Assembly: GCA_965153355.1 (NCBI GenBank)
Contig: OZ231128.1
Coordinates: forward strand, 35,712,001 to 35,776,000
DNA from: Flaccisagitta enflata
Taxonomy: Eukaryota > Chaetognatha > Sagittoidea > Aphragmophora
Length of the DNA: 64,000 bases
Direction: 5' to 3'
This document shows, piece after piece, positions 50,674-61,621 of this stretch. Every line of letters starts with the position of its first letter. Positions within the stretch are counted from its first letter, which is position 1. The translations under genes and the position numbers were made by a program. The notes beneath the pieces were generated by a model. The model saw only the letters and a program-made list of their open reading frames with translations, was not told the DNA's origin and did no database searches.

Positions 50674-50930
50674 GAGGGTGTTTCTAGTCACAGACAATCA
50701 CGTTTTTAACAAACCAATTGGTCGCTCGCTACGTTCGTTCGCTTGCACCGCTCACTCCGCTCACTCCACTCACTCACTACACTCGCTTCACTTTCTCTCT
50801 CCATTCATGGGTTCGCTTACTCACTTTGCTCACTCCTTGTGGGACAGTGAAATTCATAAATATGTGTTCACACTGTAAACGCGTTTCACAGGAACAAACG
50901 CGTCATTCATCTCCACTGGAAACACGCCCT
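50674..50930 (-). repeat. Repeat G, inverted copy
   Basis: Ends GAGGGTGTTTCTAGTCAC and AGTGGAAACACGCCCT, core GCTCACTCCGCTCACTCC. Related core units occur at 42270-42325. Confidence 0.7.
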
Positions 50931-50956
50931 AAGAGCGTGATAGCACTGTAAACAAA

Positions 50957-50960
<4 letters not shown>

Positions 50961-51040
<80 letters not shown>
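50961..51040. repeat. (GT)n microsatellite
   Basis: About 40 units beside repeat G. 51060-51390 holds nothing recognised. Confidence 0.93.
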
Positions 51041-51404
51041 TGTGTGTAAGCATGTGTGAGTGAGTGTGAGTGTGATTATCATTGCAGTTTTTAAATCTAA
51101 GCTATTAATTCTTGATACTCAATATGTTTTTGATTCTTTAAATCTATTCTTGACGTAAATGTGTAAACAATATCAAATTAGAAAAAAAACAAGAAGGTAT
51201 GTGTCACCCTAAGACGTCCAATGCCAATTGGAAAAGCAATGTTCTTCTAGGATAAACTCTTACTGAATTTTGATGTTGCCACGGGGATGTAAGCGATGGT
51301 TGCAGATTGTTTTGAAGCCCCAGACAAATTTCTCTCATTCCATGGGAACAACCTCACATGTGGGACTGCTTTTCAAAGCGCGTTTTTAACATTTTCAGTA
51401 AATG

Positions 51405-51897
51405 GTCCATCGTAATGAGCAGCTTTGCTCCCTGACATGCTTTCTTGTAATTGCGTGCTCAAACATGTATATAAACATTTATTAATTTATCGCATTTTAA
51501 ATGAAAAAAAAAGACTGAGCTAAATGAGCTAAATGAGCTAAAATGCTCAAAAACACCCTCACAGATGAGCAGTTATGCTCATAAACATGTTTTCTTGTAT
51601 TTGCATGCTCAAACAAACTTAAATACACTCCTTTATTGATCCTACTGAAAATCATAAAAAATCAAAAAAATTTTTCGTAAATAAATCTTCAAAAATTCAA
51701 AACGCAAAAGATATTTGCCCTAGAGCATTCTGCTTGGCGCCATATGAAAGAGAATTATCAAATTTACTTACCCTATCAATTTCATCGGAAGCCCCAATCG
51801 GTCGGTGGAGATTCCCAACTTTCCCATAAGAAAATAAAAACCCTATTTCTTTCGAATATGTCAAAAAGTCGAAGACTGACTTCGACTTTTTTCCCGA
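51405..51897 (-). repeat. Dispersed repeat F, inverted copy
   Basis: Reverse of 19815-20345, with the GAGCTAAAT triple unit at 51516-51545 and the GTCGAAGACTGACTTCGACT near-palindrome at its end. Confidence 0.75.
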
Positions 51898-51898
51898 C

Positions 51899-51956
51899 AA
51901 CTTTTTTTCCAGTGGGCGATAGTCGCCTTTATTGGTAAAATCAATTCATACACACA

Positions 51957-52037
<81 letters not shown>

Positions 52038-52085
52038 CTTTTTTTCCAGTGGGCGATATCCGCCTATATTGGTAAAATCAACTGA
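51899..52085. repeat. 48-bp direct duplication flanking a (CA)n array
   Basis: CAACTTTTTTTCCAGTGGGC ... ATTGGTAAAATCAA occurs at 51899-51948 and 52036-52083 with a few changes. The CA array (51953-52035) fills the gap. Confidence 0.88.
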
Positions 52086-52221
52086 TTTGAGGATAGTCCG
52101 ACGGACGAACGAACGGAAGGAGAAGCCCAAGCACATGAACGAAGCTCGGTAGCATATTCTCTTGCAAAATGTTTGTGAGGACGGCATCGGGTGAAATGAA
52201 AGTTTAATTGAGGAATAGGAA

Positions 52222-52396
52222 ACAAGGCCAAGTAGGCCAACGATGCGTCCTTTATGAATGAACATTTGTTGTGAATGCACATTTTATGTGAATGTTTTTT
52301 TTGTTTTTTTTTGAGAATGAATGTTTTTTAACTGACCGATCGACCGACCGACCAACCGACCGACATGACCTCTTTTAGAGATGCGAGGACGCAAGG
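52222..52396 (+). mobile_element. Family B variant
   Basis: ACAAGGCCAAGTAGGCCAAC, GACCGACCGACC run and CCTCTTTTAGAGATGCGAGG. Confidence 0.65.
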
Positions 52397-52399
52397 GAA

Positions 52400-52980
52400 C
52401 ATTTTAGTATAATAAGATGAACGACCCAACTCCCCGCCGATTGTAGTTGCTATTATTGTCGTTTCTTAGTCGCATGCTATGCGTCTTTAGACCCCCGGTC
52501 CCCTTTTTACTTTTTTTTTATATGTTTTTTGTTTTCTGTGTTTTCTGGGCGGGATAGGTCCCCCGCCATCTAAAAATACCCCCGGAAGGTAATCCGGAAG
52601 GTTTCAGAAAAGAGAAAATTAAATCCGCAACAATTGATAGAGTTTACAAGTTTCATCTGTGAGTTCTGAAGTTGAAACTCAGCGGAATCTTTATCAGAAT
52701 TCTCTAACATGGCGCAAGTGAAACAATCTTAGAAATCAAGGATGTTTATTTGGAAATTAAGAGATGCAACACACAATAGATTCGCGTGTTGATACATACA
52801 AGACAACGTTAAATTGTTTTAAATACTGAAAGAAGCATAGTTACTGCAATATGCAAATAAGCTCCGCACATCGTTTTTGAGAAATGAAAGGACGTAACAT
52901 GCCTCAGTAGCTATCTTGTTGCTTATGGGGACAAATGTATCTGTTTGAGCTGTTTTTTTTTTAACAGTGCGCGGTTTGAA
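52400..52980. other. No feature recognised
   Basis: Mixed unique sequence; no repeats or conserved frame seen. Confidence 0.5.
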
Positions 52981-52987
52981 AAAAAAA

Positions 52988-53046
52988 ACAAGTCCAATTA
53001 GGCCAATAAGGTGCGACATGTGGATCGTCGAACGAATGCGTTACCC

Positions 53047-53085
<39 letters not shown>

Positions 53086-53130
53086 CAACGGACACAGCCA
53101 GTTATAGAGGTGCTTTGTCGCGCCTAAAAA
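52988..53130 (+). mobile_element. Family B element, left member of an inverted pair
   Basis: ACAAGTCCAATTAGGCCAAT, GTGGATCGTCGAACGAATGC, (CAGA)n and GAGGTGCTTTGTCGCGCCTA. Confidence 0.82.
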
Positions 53131-53208
53131 CAAAAACAAAAAAACTGGCTAGTATCTTATAAGAACTGTTATGTATTGTCCGATATGAAAGACAATATTA
53201 GCGAACCA

Positions 53209-53336
53209 TTTTTAGGTGCGACAAAGCACCTCTATAACTGGCTGTGTCCGTCGGTTGGTCGGTTGGTCTGTTGGTTGGGTAACGCATTCGTTCGACGATC
53301 CAAACGTCGCACCTTATTGGCCTACTTGGCCTTGTT
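53209..53336 (-). mobile_element. Family B element, right member of an inverted pair
   Basis: The reverse copy begins TTTTTAGGTGCGACAAAGCA and ends CCTACTTGGCCTTGTT, 78 bp from the previous copy. Confidence 0.85.
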
Positions 53337-53442
53337 CTCCTCATGGTACCTAGCCTATCTGACATTATGCCACCCTATTTGACAGTATGATCGATAAGTT
53401 GGAAGACCTAAAGAGAAAATACATGCTACTCGGAAGGAAATA

Positions 53443-53860
53443 AGAACAAGCCCAAGAGGGCAACAGTCGCGTGCGTCTGGATTTGACAAACAAATCTTTA
53501 TAACGACTGTCCAATAAAAGAAATATAACGTCTGTCCAATAAAAAGTTGACAAAATACCGAAAATACCCAAAAAATACCCAAACATACCCAAAATACCCA
53601 AAAATACCTCAACATACCCGAAAATACTCAAAAATACTTATACATACCCAGAAATTCTCAAAAATACTCAAAAATACCCAAAAGTACCCGAAAATATCTA
53701 AAAGTACCCTAATGTACCTTAAGTACCTTCAAAAACTTAAGTACCCTAAAGTACACAAAAGTACCCTAAAGCACTTACCTTTAAAAACCTTAAAAAGTCA
53801 TAATTTTAAAAATGTGACGGACCTACCGATCTACCGACCTGCCGACCTACCGACCGACAC
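53443..53860 (+). mobile_element. Family A-like element with an AAAATACCCA array
   Basis: It starts ACAAGCCCAAGAGGGCAACA and GTCGCGTGCGTCTG, holds about 20 units of AAAATACCCA/AAGTACCCT, then AAAATGTGACGGACCTACCG. The architecture matches the decamer subtype with a different repeat. Confidence 0.65.
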
Positions 53861-54100
53861 GGTAAGACACACTGAAAGTAAATCAGGAAGAGTTTACCCC
53901 GAGGACAAAGTTACCAATCGCTTTACCATTTTTGCTTCGATCCATGATTATGTTATTATCTCAAAAATTAGATATGCATACATATGTAAGGAAACCAATC
54001 TGTTGCTGTCAAATGACTTAAATGCAAAAAAACGAAGGTAACTTGCTTTTGATGTGACAAAACAGTAAGAAAAATGATAACAATCATTTCAGCAACTGCT

Positions 54101-54242
54101 CATTGAAAATTTTAAATTTGCATTGGAAATCAAAAAATCAACAAATTAAGAACATAGCGCGCTCAGTTAATGAGTTAGGAATCGCGCTATGTTCTTGTTT
54201 TGTTGGTATTTTGATTTTCTATGCAAATTTAAAATTTTCAAT
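54101..54242. repeat. 142-bp perfect-arm hairpin, arms about 60 bp
   Basis: CATTGAAAATTTTAAATTTG and CGCGCTATGTTCTT pair with their reverse complements around a loop of about 20 nt (CTCAGTTAATGAGTTAGG). The arms have only a few mismatches. It could be a minimal foldback MITE or a precursor-like RNA hairpin. Confidence 0.8.
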
Positions 54243-54469
54243 GGACCATGGTACATTGACAAAGCAAGTTTTTTATTCTATTTCGCTTGTTTTTTCAGCT
54301 GTAAAACAAAGGATTTGAGATTAATACTGCCATATGCAAGTTATTTTATGCAAAATATGTATGTTGACAGTTTGATTGAAAACATCAAAGCAAAATTTTT
54401 CATCAAATTCCATTTTATAAAATTCATGATTCATCTAGCTCGGGTAGCAAATTTGATGATAATTTTCAG

Positions 54470-54508
54470 TGCGTCGTAAGGTGTAGAGTCGCGGGCACGC
54501 GACTAAAA
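54470..54508 (+). mobile_element. Family A terminal hairpin fragment
   Basis: GTAAGGTGTAGAGTCGCGGG, CACGCGACTAAAAAG. Confidence 0.65.
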
Positions 54509-54799
54509 AGTACGCCTGAATTTACATAACGCAGAAAAATGAAACTAGACGAGCGTAAACGAAAAACAAAATTTTATTATCAAGGAGAGAATAATTTCTT
54601 TTTCAAGGAAATAAAGTTGATCCACAAGAGTCATATCAGTACAATACAGTACGGTGAGTACCGTAATCATCCTTTCGTAAATCTTTATGCAAATTGTTGT
54701 TAAGGCCCAAATATCCATTCCACATTTAAAGAAATAGCAAAAGGTAGGGACAGTGATGCAAAAACTGTAAATATCCGAACAACCCTAAAAAGCAATGTG

Positions 54800-54890
54800 G
54801 AAGGACAGACAAATGGTCGGACGGACAAACGGAATGATGGACCAACCAACACTATGGGTTATAGAATTACGGGCACGCAATTAGAAAAGA
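54800..54890 (+). mobile_element. Short hairpin-tailed element fragment
   Basis: GGTCGGACGGACAAACGGAA, TATGGGTTATAGAATTACGG and GCACGCAATTAGAAAAG. Confidence 0.5.
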
Positions 54891-55021
54891 AGAATAAAAA
54901 TGGATAAGAGAAAAATGGGAAACGGGGCAACAAATGGTGACGAAGGAAGTAAGAAATATGGGAAACAGTATTTTGGTCTACGATAGTTGAAAACGTTCGA
55001 CAAAACGTCGTTGCTGATGTT

Positions 55022-55027
55022 TTTATT
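55022..55027 (-). promoter_or_regulatory. Candidate poly(A) signal AATAAA of the RhoGAP gene
   Basis: AATAAA on the minus strand lies about 295 nt beyond the stop codon, just past the CAA array. It is the first canonical hexamer I see after the stop. In A-rich DNA such hexamers occur by chance, so this is a candidate only. Confidence 0.45.
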
Positions 55028-55037
55028 TCTCTCGAAG

Positions 55038-55277
<240 letters not shown>

Positions 55278-55321
55278 TTTGTTGTTGTTGTTATTGATGT
55301 GGCTGTTGCTGCGTATGGATC

Positions 55322-55423
<102 letters not shown>

Positions 55424-55432
55424 TCAAGAAGG

Positions 55433-55436
<4 letters not shown>

Positions 55437-55519
<83 letters not shown>
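55437..55519. repeat. (AG)n microsatellite next to the last RhoGAP acceptor
   Basis: CT on the transcript strand, ending 24 bp before exon 55412. Confidence 0.95.
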
Positions 55520-55523
<4 letters not shown>

Positions 55524-55609
55524 TTTATAGTATGTTTAATCGAAATCGGAAGTCAGAAATAATCAAATAAAAATTGGAAAACACTCAATCACAAAGAGAA
55601 AATTAAAAA

Positions 55610-55828
55610 ACAAGGCCAACACCTATAAGTCGCGTGCGAGATTTACAGATTGACTTAGAATGACTTAGAATGACTCAGTATACTCTTAAATGACTTAAAA
55701 TGACTTACAGAAATAAAATTGATAAAAAAAAGTAAAAATGTGACAGACCAACAAACGGACAGACGGAAGGACGGGCGGATGAACGGACGGACAAAGCGGG
55801 GTGTTGAGTCGCCTGAACGCGACTAAAA
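55610..55828 (+). mobile_element. Family A variant with short decamer array
   Basis: AACAAGGCCAACACCTATAA, a few TGACTTAGAA units, a GACG array and TTGAGTCGCCTGAACGCGAC plus TAAAAA. In the short intron before the last RhoGAP exon's 3' neighbour. Confidence 0.82.
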
Positions 55829-56109
55829 AAAAGAAAAAAAAGTTTGATTAATTTTTTTGTCTGTTTTGTCTATAAATGAAGCGGTGCGTTTTTTCGCGTG
55901 GTGTAACTCTCATCAAAATAGTGTAATTGCACTAATTTGGAACAAATTTTGAGAATTAGCAGAGAGATCCCGTTTAAAATTTCACCTTAATGGAACCATT
56001 TTGGCGCGAGTAACAACCGTTTTAGGTTAGAAACAATAGCTCATTAGAATATAAGGCGAGTGTTATTTGGAGTCTAACGCTTCACTTTGTTTATCGCCGT
56101 TGTAGTTAC

Positions 56110-56213
56110 CTTGGTTCTCCGACATCACTCCTTAAAATGTTTGGCGCCATCACCATTGACAAATTGTTGATGTCCATTTTCGTCTCTTGCGCGTTTTCAG
56201 GCGCCGCGAACAC
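56110..56213 (-). CDS. RhoGAP exon: ARHGAP39/Vilse-like, KMDINNLSMVMAPN segment
   Basis: The exon is 104 nt, from acceptor ctcggcAG to donor AAG|GTAACT, encoding VFAAPENAQETKMDINNLSM followed by VMAPNILRSDVGEP and two bases of an Arg codon. KMD(I/V)NNL(S/A)MVMAPN is the late RhoGAP motif of ARHGAP39-type proteins; the NNL and MAPN parts help form the GTPase-binding face. The exon ends in phase 2, completed by the first base of the 55.4-kb exon. Just upstream on the coding strand is a CT-type microsatellite of about 130 bp (the reverse of the AG run at 56263-56353 plus impure flank), so the pyrimidine tract of this acceptor is itself a microsatellite. Confidence 0.92.
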
Positions 56214-56223
56214 CTGCCGAGGG

Positions 56224-56267
56224 CGAAAAAGAGAGAGAAAAAGAGAGAGAGAAAGAGAGAGAGAGAC

Positions 56268-56353
<86 letters not shown>
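56224..56353. repeat. (AG)n microsatellite next to the 56.2-kb acceptor
   Basis: CT on the transcript strand; impure near the exon, pure from 56270. Confidence 0.95.
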
Positions 56354-56356
<3 letters not shown>

Positions 56357-56517
56357 AAACAGGTAAAAATACAAGTCGTGGTATACAAATTTCAAAGAAC
56401 ATGTGTACTGTTAAATCACGCTCCAGCGAATTACTTCTGTAAAAGACGAAATTCGGTTATTGCCAATTAAGGAAATTAGAGAAAAAAAAATCTAAGAACA
56501 ATGAATTGGCATTAACA

Positions 56518-56689
56518 TTATAGGTGGAATTCCGTTGCTGGCGGGCCCATTAGAGCGAAGTTCAACTGCATGTCATTTATTGTCGCATGTCGTTGGAACA
56601 CGTCATCAGTGTAGACGCTTTTTTGTTCCATAGGCACTGAGCAGGGGTAGTGATGCAAAAGCGTTTCGCGATCACCCAAAATTCTCATC
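56518..56689 (-). CDS. Coding-like stretch inside a RhoGAP intron, possible alternative exon
   Basis: Following acceptor ttcttagtcAG, 57 codons read MRILGDRETLLHHYPCSVPM then EQKSVYTDDVFQRHATINDM and QLNFALMGPPATEFHL, ending at TAA. Codon use looks coding-like. It lies between the 60.1- and 56.2-kb exons on the same strand, but its reading phase needs a phase-1 donor whereas the 60.1-kb exon ends in phase 0, so it is not a simple alternative end of that exon. Unidentified. Confidence 0.22.
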
Positions 56690-56956
56690 CTGACTAAGAA
56701 AGCGTGCAATGAAAACGAGAGAAAGAAATAGAGCAGGGACAGCAAGAGATAGACAAATGGACAAAAAAAGACAAGGTGAGGGAATGACACTTAAACAGGT
56801 AAAACAAAGAACAGGAGGCCAAATGCAATCAGGGAAACTGTCAAATGAAAAGAAACTACTTTGGGGCGATTCTCTTTTTGGTTTCCGGATTTTCTTGCTC
56901 TCTTATTGGGCCAATTTGTCGCGCCGTCTACTGATTCTATTCCAAGGTAACTGCGC

Positions 56957-57165
56957 CACTTCCAAAAAAGAACAAAACAAAGGGGCTTTTACTGCAACAA
57001 ACCCTGTACTGTTACAGACCCGTTTAACCACATACTTCCCATGCGGGCATGCACCATGGCCTGGGCCACTTCTAAAATAACCAAAGGGGTTTTTACTCCA
57101 ACTAACCCTGTAATTTTACAGACCCGTCTAACCACTCGACTCCCAAACACCTCCGCCTCGGTCGC
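56957..57165. repeat. Two-copy tandem repeat, unit about 105 bp
   Basis: CAAAGGGGCTTTTACTGCAA and CAAAGGGGTTTTTACTCCAA start the two units; ACAGACCCGT(T/C)TAACCAC is shared. Confidence 0.75.
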
Positions 57166-57179
57166 ACCTCTAAAACCCA

Positions 57180-57255
57180 GGCTCTTTCCGTCCGTCCGTC
57201 CATCCGTCCGTCGGTCCAGGGTGATCGAGTTGAAAGGTGGAAATACGAGCGTTTC
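57180..57255 (-). mobile_element. Family C fragment
   Basis: A TCCG array followed by GATCGAGTTGAAAGGTGGAA and ATACGAGCGTTTCAAA, directly joined to a family D arm. Confidence 0.55.
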
Positions 57256-57662
57256 AAAGGGCCGATGTCCTGTAGGACACAGGGGTGAATTTCCAGACGT
57301 CCGTACGTACGTCCGTACGTCCCCCCCCCCAAAAGCTTCTCAGCCTCAAATTGCCGCTGAATAACATGGGAAAATGACAAAATACAAACTTCCCATTTAA
57401 TAATAAAGAAAATTTACAAAAAGGTGAAAAATTGCATGATTCCCATTGAATAACATGGTAAATTGACGAGAAAATGAAAAAATGCAAAATTCCTATTGAA
57501 TAACATGGAAAGTTGCTACCAAGGCCTCAAATATGGCCTCTCAGGACGTCTGGAAATTCACCCCTGTGTCCTACAGGACATCGGCCCTTTGGGGCCGCTG
57601 GCCTATTCTCACTCCAATTCTTCAGCTAATCACTCCAAGCAGGGCATCGGGTACCGCTGACC
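57256..57662 (+). mobile_element. Family D composite element with perfect 47-bp arms
   Basis: 57256-57302 and 57544-57590 are exact reverse complements (AAAGGGCCGATGTCCTGTAG ... CAGACGTCC). The core is units of about 33 bp based on CCCATTGAATAACATGG. The right end is GGGCATCGGGTACCGCTGAC. It lies in a RhoGAP intron. Confidence 0.88.
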
Positions 57663-57709
57663 ATGTGTGATCTTTGGATGACTTGTTGTGTATACACACA
57701 CATGTTAGT

Positions 57710-57795
57710 GTCTGGGTTGGGGGTTAGGGTAGGGATGGGGGTTGGACGCCCCTGGGCCTGCCCACCCGTCCGCAACAATATTGTAACCCCGCGTA
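57710..57795 (-). mobile_element. Family C fragment
   Basis: GGGGGTTGGACGCCCCTGGG and CCACCCGTCCGCAACAATAT with TGTAACCCCGCG. Confidence 0.6.
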
Positions 57796-58280
57796 CGCCC
57801 TGAGCAATCATCAACTCCGATTAAATTCCAGGGCAATCAGGGCAATGATGCCTACGCAGCATCCTGAAGCCCATGGGTTTTCTCCCTCAACCGGTCTCTA
57901 CAAATATGTTCCGATCAATTTTACGGCACTAGCGTCTCAAAGAGTGGCCTTCTCCACCATCCCACCATCCTTTTTTGGGCAGCGGCCCCAAAGGTCGATG
58001 TGGTGTAGGACACAGGGGTGAATTTCCAGACGTCCGTCTGTCCGTCCGTATCTCTGTATGTCCGTCCGTCCGTCCATCCATCCCCCCCCCCCGCTAAAGC
58101 TTCTGAGCCTCAAATTCCATTGAATAACATGGAAAATTAAAGAAATGCAAAATTCCCAATGAATAACATGGAAAATTGACAAAAAATGCAAAAATGCGAG
58201 ATTCCCATTGAATTACATGGGAAATTTATCAGAAGTTAAAAATATGTGAAATCCCTACTAAATAACATGGAAAATTGATA

Positions 58281-59062
58281 CAGGGTGTACGCTTTCTTTT
58301 GACCGATTAAGAATCGACATAACTTTTTTCCTAGAAAAGCTAATCCAATTCTGAAAAAAGGTCTGAATAGATCTTGGAGTGCAGTTTTTTTATGTCACCA
58401 ATTTTTTGTATTTGCGTTTTTTAGCTTGGGAGCCACGGGAGTTTAAAGTTAACAACTTTATCCAGTCGACTAATCATGGTAAAGAAAAAAATGGACAACT
58501 TCTTTTACTAGTTTCTCTTTAACTATAGGCCTGAACTACAGAAAATCAATGACTGTTCAAAAGCTTTGCAAAAAATCTTCAAAACGCGACGTTGCAAAAT
58601 GGCAAATGAATAAAGAAAAAATTCACAATGAAGATAACCCATGAAAATTAGGTCGCACTGAAATTCCAAATTCTTGACCACCTGTCTTCATTCTTCTGCG
58701 TTTTCTAAACATATAGAGGTAGGACAACCAGCAAGGTCTCATTGAAAAGATCTTTCACAGAGCTTCAAAATGTTCATGGATTTTCTGGTGTTTTTCATAT
58801 TGCTTGGATGTGAAACACTAACAAACAAGTAGTTTGCTTTTTCTTTTTGCCATAGTTATCCTGATTAAAGATGCAGTCTGAATATGGTTGTTTTCTTCAA
58901 TCATACATAGTGGGCATATTCAAAAGCGCAGATATAAAAAATTGGTGACACAAAAAAACTGCACTTCAAGATCTATTCAGACCTTTTTTCAGAATTTGAT
59001 TAGCTTTTCTAGGAAAGAAGCTATGTCGATTCTTAATCGGTCAAAAGAAAGCGTACACCCTG
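58281..59062. mobile_element. Mariner-type MITE, inverted ends CAGGGTGTACGC, TA duplication
   Basis: CAGGGTGTACGCTTTC begins at 58281 and its reverse complement ends at 59062; TA flanks each end. The inverted arms extend about 130 bp (TTTTGACCGATTAAGAATCG, then AAGCTAATC-type sequence, GTCTGAATAGATCTTG). It has inserted into the tandem core of a family D element and itself carries another MITE at 58473-58856. Confidence 0.85.
58473..58856. mobile_element. Nested MITE of the TAACTATGGC family (family E)
   Basis: Ends ATCATGGTAAAGAAAAA and TTTTTGCCATAGT, flanked by TA. The interior (TTTCTCTTTAACTATAGGCC, GAAGATAACCCATGAAAAT, CACCTGTCTTCAT, GATCTTTCACAGAGCTTC) is shared with 26870-27437. It sits inside the mariner-type MITE. 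Confidence 0.75.
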
Positions 59063-59301
59063 TAGAATTATGAAATAAATACAGAATTCAGATCCGATAA
59101 CATGGAAAATAGTCAAAATAATGAAAAACATGGAAAATAGCCCCAAAGCCCAAAGGCCTTCTCAGGACGTCTGGAAATTCACCCCTGTGTCCTACAGGTC
59201 ATCGGCCCTTTGGGGCCGCGGCCCTGCTCTCACCCCACTTCTTCAGCTGATCACACCAAGCAGGGCATCGGGTACCGCTGACCATGTGCGATCCTTGGAT
59301 G

Positions 59302-59711
59302 ACTACAGATTCAATGATAATACAATGAGAGGGGCAGCAAAATCGCTAGCACCCCTACCCACAGCTTAGATGGGTAATGTCACAAAGACAACTAAGGTGG
59401 CAGCTGGAAGCCTATCCCAAAACAATTCCCGCCATCGAGGCGTTTTTCGAATTTCCTTCTCATTCTATAGAAAATGGTCATAAAAGGGCTGAATCCAACA
59501 CTCCTGAAAATGGCCGATTTTCACCCTAAAAAGAGCTATATCTCTAAAACTAGGTTGAGATTACAAAATCGCCTCGATGGCGGGAATTATATTAGGATAA
59601 GCTATCGGCCACCACCTTTGATACCCTTCTGATATTGATCATCTGAGCTACAGATAGGGGTGCTAGCGATTTCGACTACCCCTCTCACTATAATATCATT
59701 GCTTCTGTAGT
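59302..59711. mobile_element. Small inverted-repeat element of about 410 bp
   Basis: The arms start ACTACAG...CAATGATA and share GTGAGAGGGGYAG, AATCGCTAGCACCCCTA and ATTCCCGCCATCGAGGCG; the match covers most of the element, giving two arms of 150 bp or more. Directly downstream of a family D end. No ORF. Confidence 0.75.
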
Positions 59712-60096
59712 TGTTAGCTGCTGTTTCTACCTTGAATTTCTTAGGCGAAAAGTTTCTATGAGCTCTGATGCATAAGTACTCCTATCCACTTTAACCATGT
59801 GAACATGTTGACTCGTCGGTCCCCATTCAATTTTAGGACAAATCAGCAATCTTTAGTCCGAGCTTTACTTCTAACACTTTTCCTTCAAGGGATGCGGAAG
59901 CGGTCGATTTTTAAGCCGCTTCCATTTTGTAGTTCAAATACTAGTAGCTATCACACCCACCAAAACGGATACCAAATCGCTACTTCCCTTTCGTTATCAC
60001 TTTCGCACACTCTGCCCGTTTACAACAATGACGTCTAACTTTCATCCCCCCCCCCCCTTAAAACACATTTGCGCCCTGGGGCACCGAGAAATGTAC

Positions 60097-60159
60097 CTGC
60101 AAGAAGCGTATCAGATAGGCCAACACCATCCTGTTGAGTTCGGGCAGCATCCAAATGAC
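60097..60159 (-). CDS. RhoGAP exon: ARHGAP39/Vilse-like, 21-residue helix exon
   Basis: This 63-nt micro-exon was found by looking for the expected continuation of the RhoGAP domain. After acceptor ttaaccAG it reads VIWMLPELNRMVLAYLIRFL then Gln, followed by donor GTACAT. The family motif LPxxNRxVLxYLIRFLQ is complete, including the Asn-Arg pair typical of RhoGAP domains. It begins and ends in phase 0, matching the donor of the 63.0-kb exon and the acceptor of the 56.2-kb exon. It is too short to stand out as an ORF. I see no alternative explanation for such a match with correct splice sites on the correct strand and in the correct order. Confidence 0.9.
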
Positions 60160-60164
60160 CTGGT

Positions 60165-60970
60165 TAAAGACGAGAAATGGAGGGAAGCAAATATATAAGA
60201 AGAAGTTGCCAGAAAACACTTGTGGGGTCAGAGGTTCATCATGCCCACTGCCCTGAAATAAGTGTTTGAAAGGGTTTGGTTACGACTTAAAAGCAATTTT
60301 AATGATGATGGACCTGTCTGGCTGCAGCCTACATGACAGTATTTAGCAAATTGTTCTGTTCTGTTCCCTTTCTTTCTTGTCAATAGCGGACAGTAATACC
60401 CTCACCCTCTAAAACTAGGGTTTCAGTCAAAGGCAGAGAGATATGTTCTCCATAAAGATGTTTAAATGAAAATATCAATAAGAAAATGGTCCTGCAAGTT
60501 GAAATGAGAAGAACGGTAAACCAGGGAGATAATCTGTGGGTCAGCAGACATCAACCCGTTTGAGGCGCTGTTCTTAGAAAAAAAGAACGCAAGGGGGATT
60601 TTCTTGCGTTCCAGCTTATGTGTGTGAAGGTTTTGTGTGTGTGTGCGTGCGCGTGTTTGTGTCTGTGTGTGTGTGACCTCTCGCGGCCTTTGACCCTTGG
60701 CAACTTTCCGTCCCTTTAGACCTCAAAAATCGTTCACCCTTTTAAGAATATCAAAGGCGCGGAACGTAAACATCAACAGGCTGTGTAGTGTACTTTGTAC
60801 ATGTACGCATCCACTAAAGATTGAGCCATTTTCATACAGATAAAAGGGCAAACTGTGAACTACAGCATTTGCCTGAATTTTCCTCACGATGCATAGATGG
60901 CGTTTTTTACAACTTCATGATTGTTTTGGTCATCATCGATGTTAGTATTGGCGCCCTATTGTGATAGTCG
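60165..60970. other. RhoGAP intron sequence
   Basis: Intronic DNA between the 63.0- and 60.1-kb exons, with a small GT run at 60637-60673; no further conserved exon recognised. Confidence 0.5.
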
Positions 60971-60973
60971 ATG

Positions 60974-61176
60974 ATTTTAGTCGAGTGAACCCGACACTTT
61001 ACCACATTTCGTCTGTTCGTCGTTCGGTTCGTCCGTTTGTCCTTCAGTCAAAATTAATTTTTTCGGCGTTTCTACGATCTTTTGCCTTACTGCTCCCGCA
61101 CAAATGCTCAGTGACCCCAAATACAGCCGCTGCCCACCCGCAGGTGACTGGAGAAGCCGCGTATCCGGCTTCGTTC
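60974..61176 (-). mobile_element. Family A element
   Basis: TTTTAGTCGAGTGAACCCGA at one end, TACTGCTCCCGCACAAATGC and AGAAGCCGCGTATCCGGCTT at the other; in the intron between the 63.0- and 60.1-kb exons. Confidence 0.75.
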
Positions 61177-61621
61177 ACGATTTATTATGTCGATATTGTT
61201 AAAATGACAAATTCACAACGTTAGTTGATATGAAATGACATTCAATTCTGGCAATTGGTTTAACCCGTAACATCGAATCGAAACAAGATTTTTTCCTCCA
61301 TATCCATCCTTCGTTGATGTATGACAATCTGTACCTTTATGCATACGAATTAAAACGAATTAAAACTACATATATTGAAGCAACATGCACGTAAATGTAA
61401 CATCTGTGTTGCTTATCATACAAAAGTAATCAATATCAATCAAAACTCAAGTTGAAATTACCTTTCATAAAAAACTAAATGACTCATTATAAAGCAATGA
61501 ATAAACAAAACAATCAACTACTAACCCCTTTCAATTTTGATCAGAGGTAAACCGTCAGAAAAAACGCTCTATAGGAGTTGATTCCTTACATTCATCAAAC
61601 ATCAAACATCAAATCATCAAG

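Larger units (their letters stand above)
57977..59286 (+). mobile_element. Family D element interrupted by nested MITEs
   Basis: The left arm (GGGCAGCGGCCCCAAAGG, GGACACAGGGGTGAATTTCC) starts at 57977 and the matching right arm ends near 59222, then CATCGGGTACCGCTGACCAT. The AATAACATGG core is split by the MITE at 58281-59062. Without the insert it would be about 530 bp, like its relatives. Confidence 0.85.
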
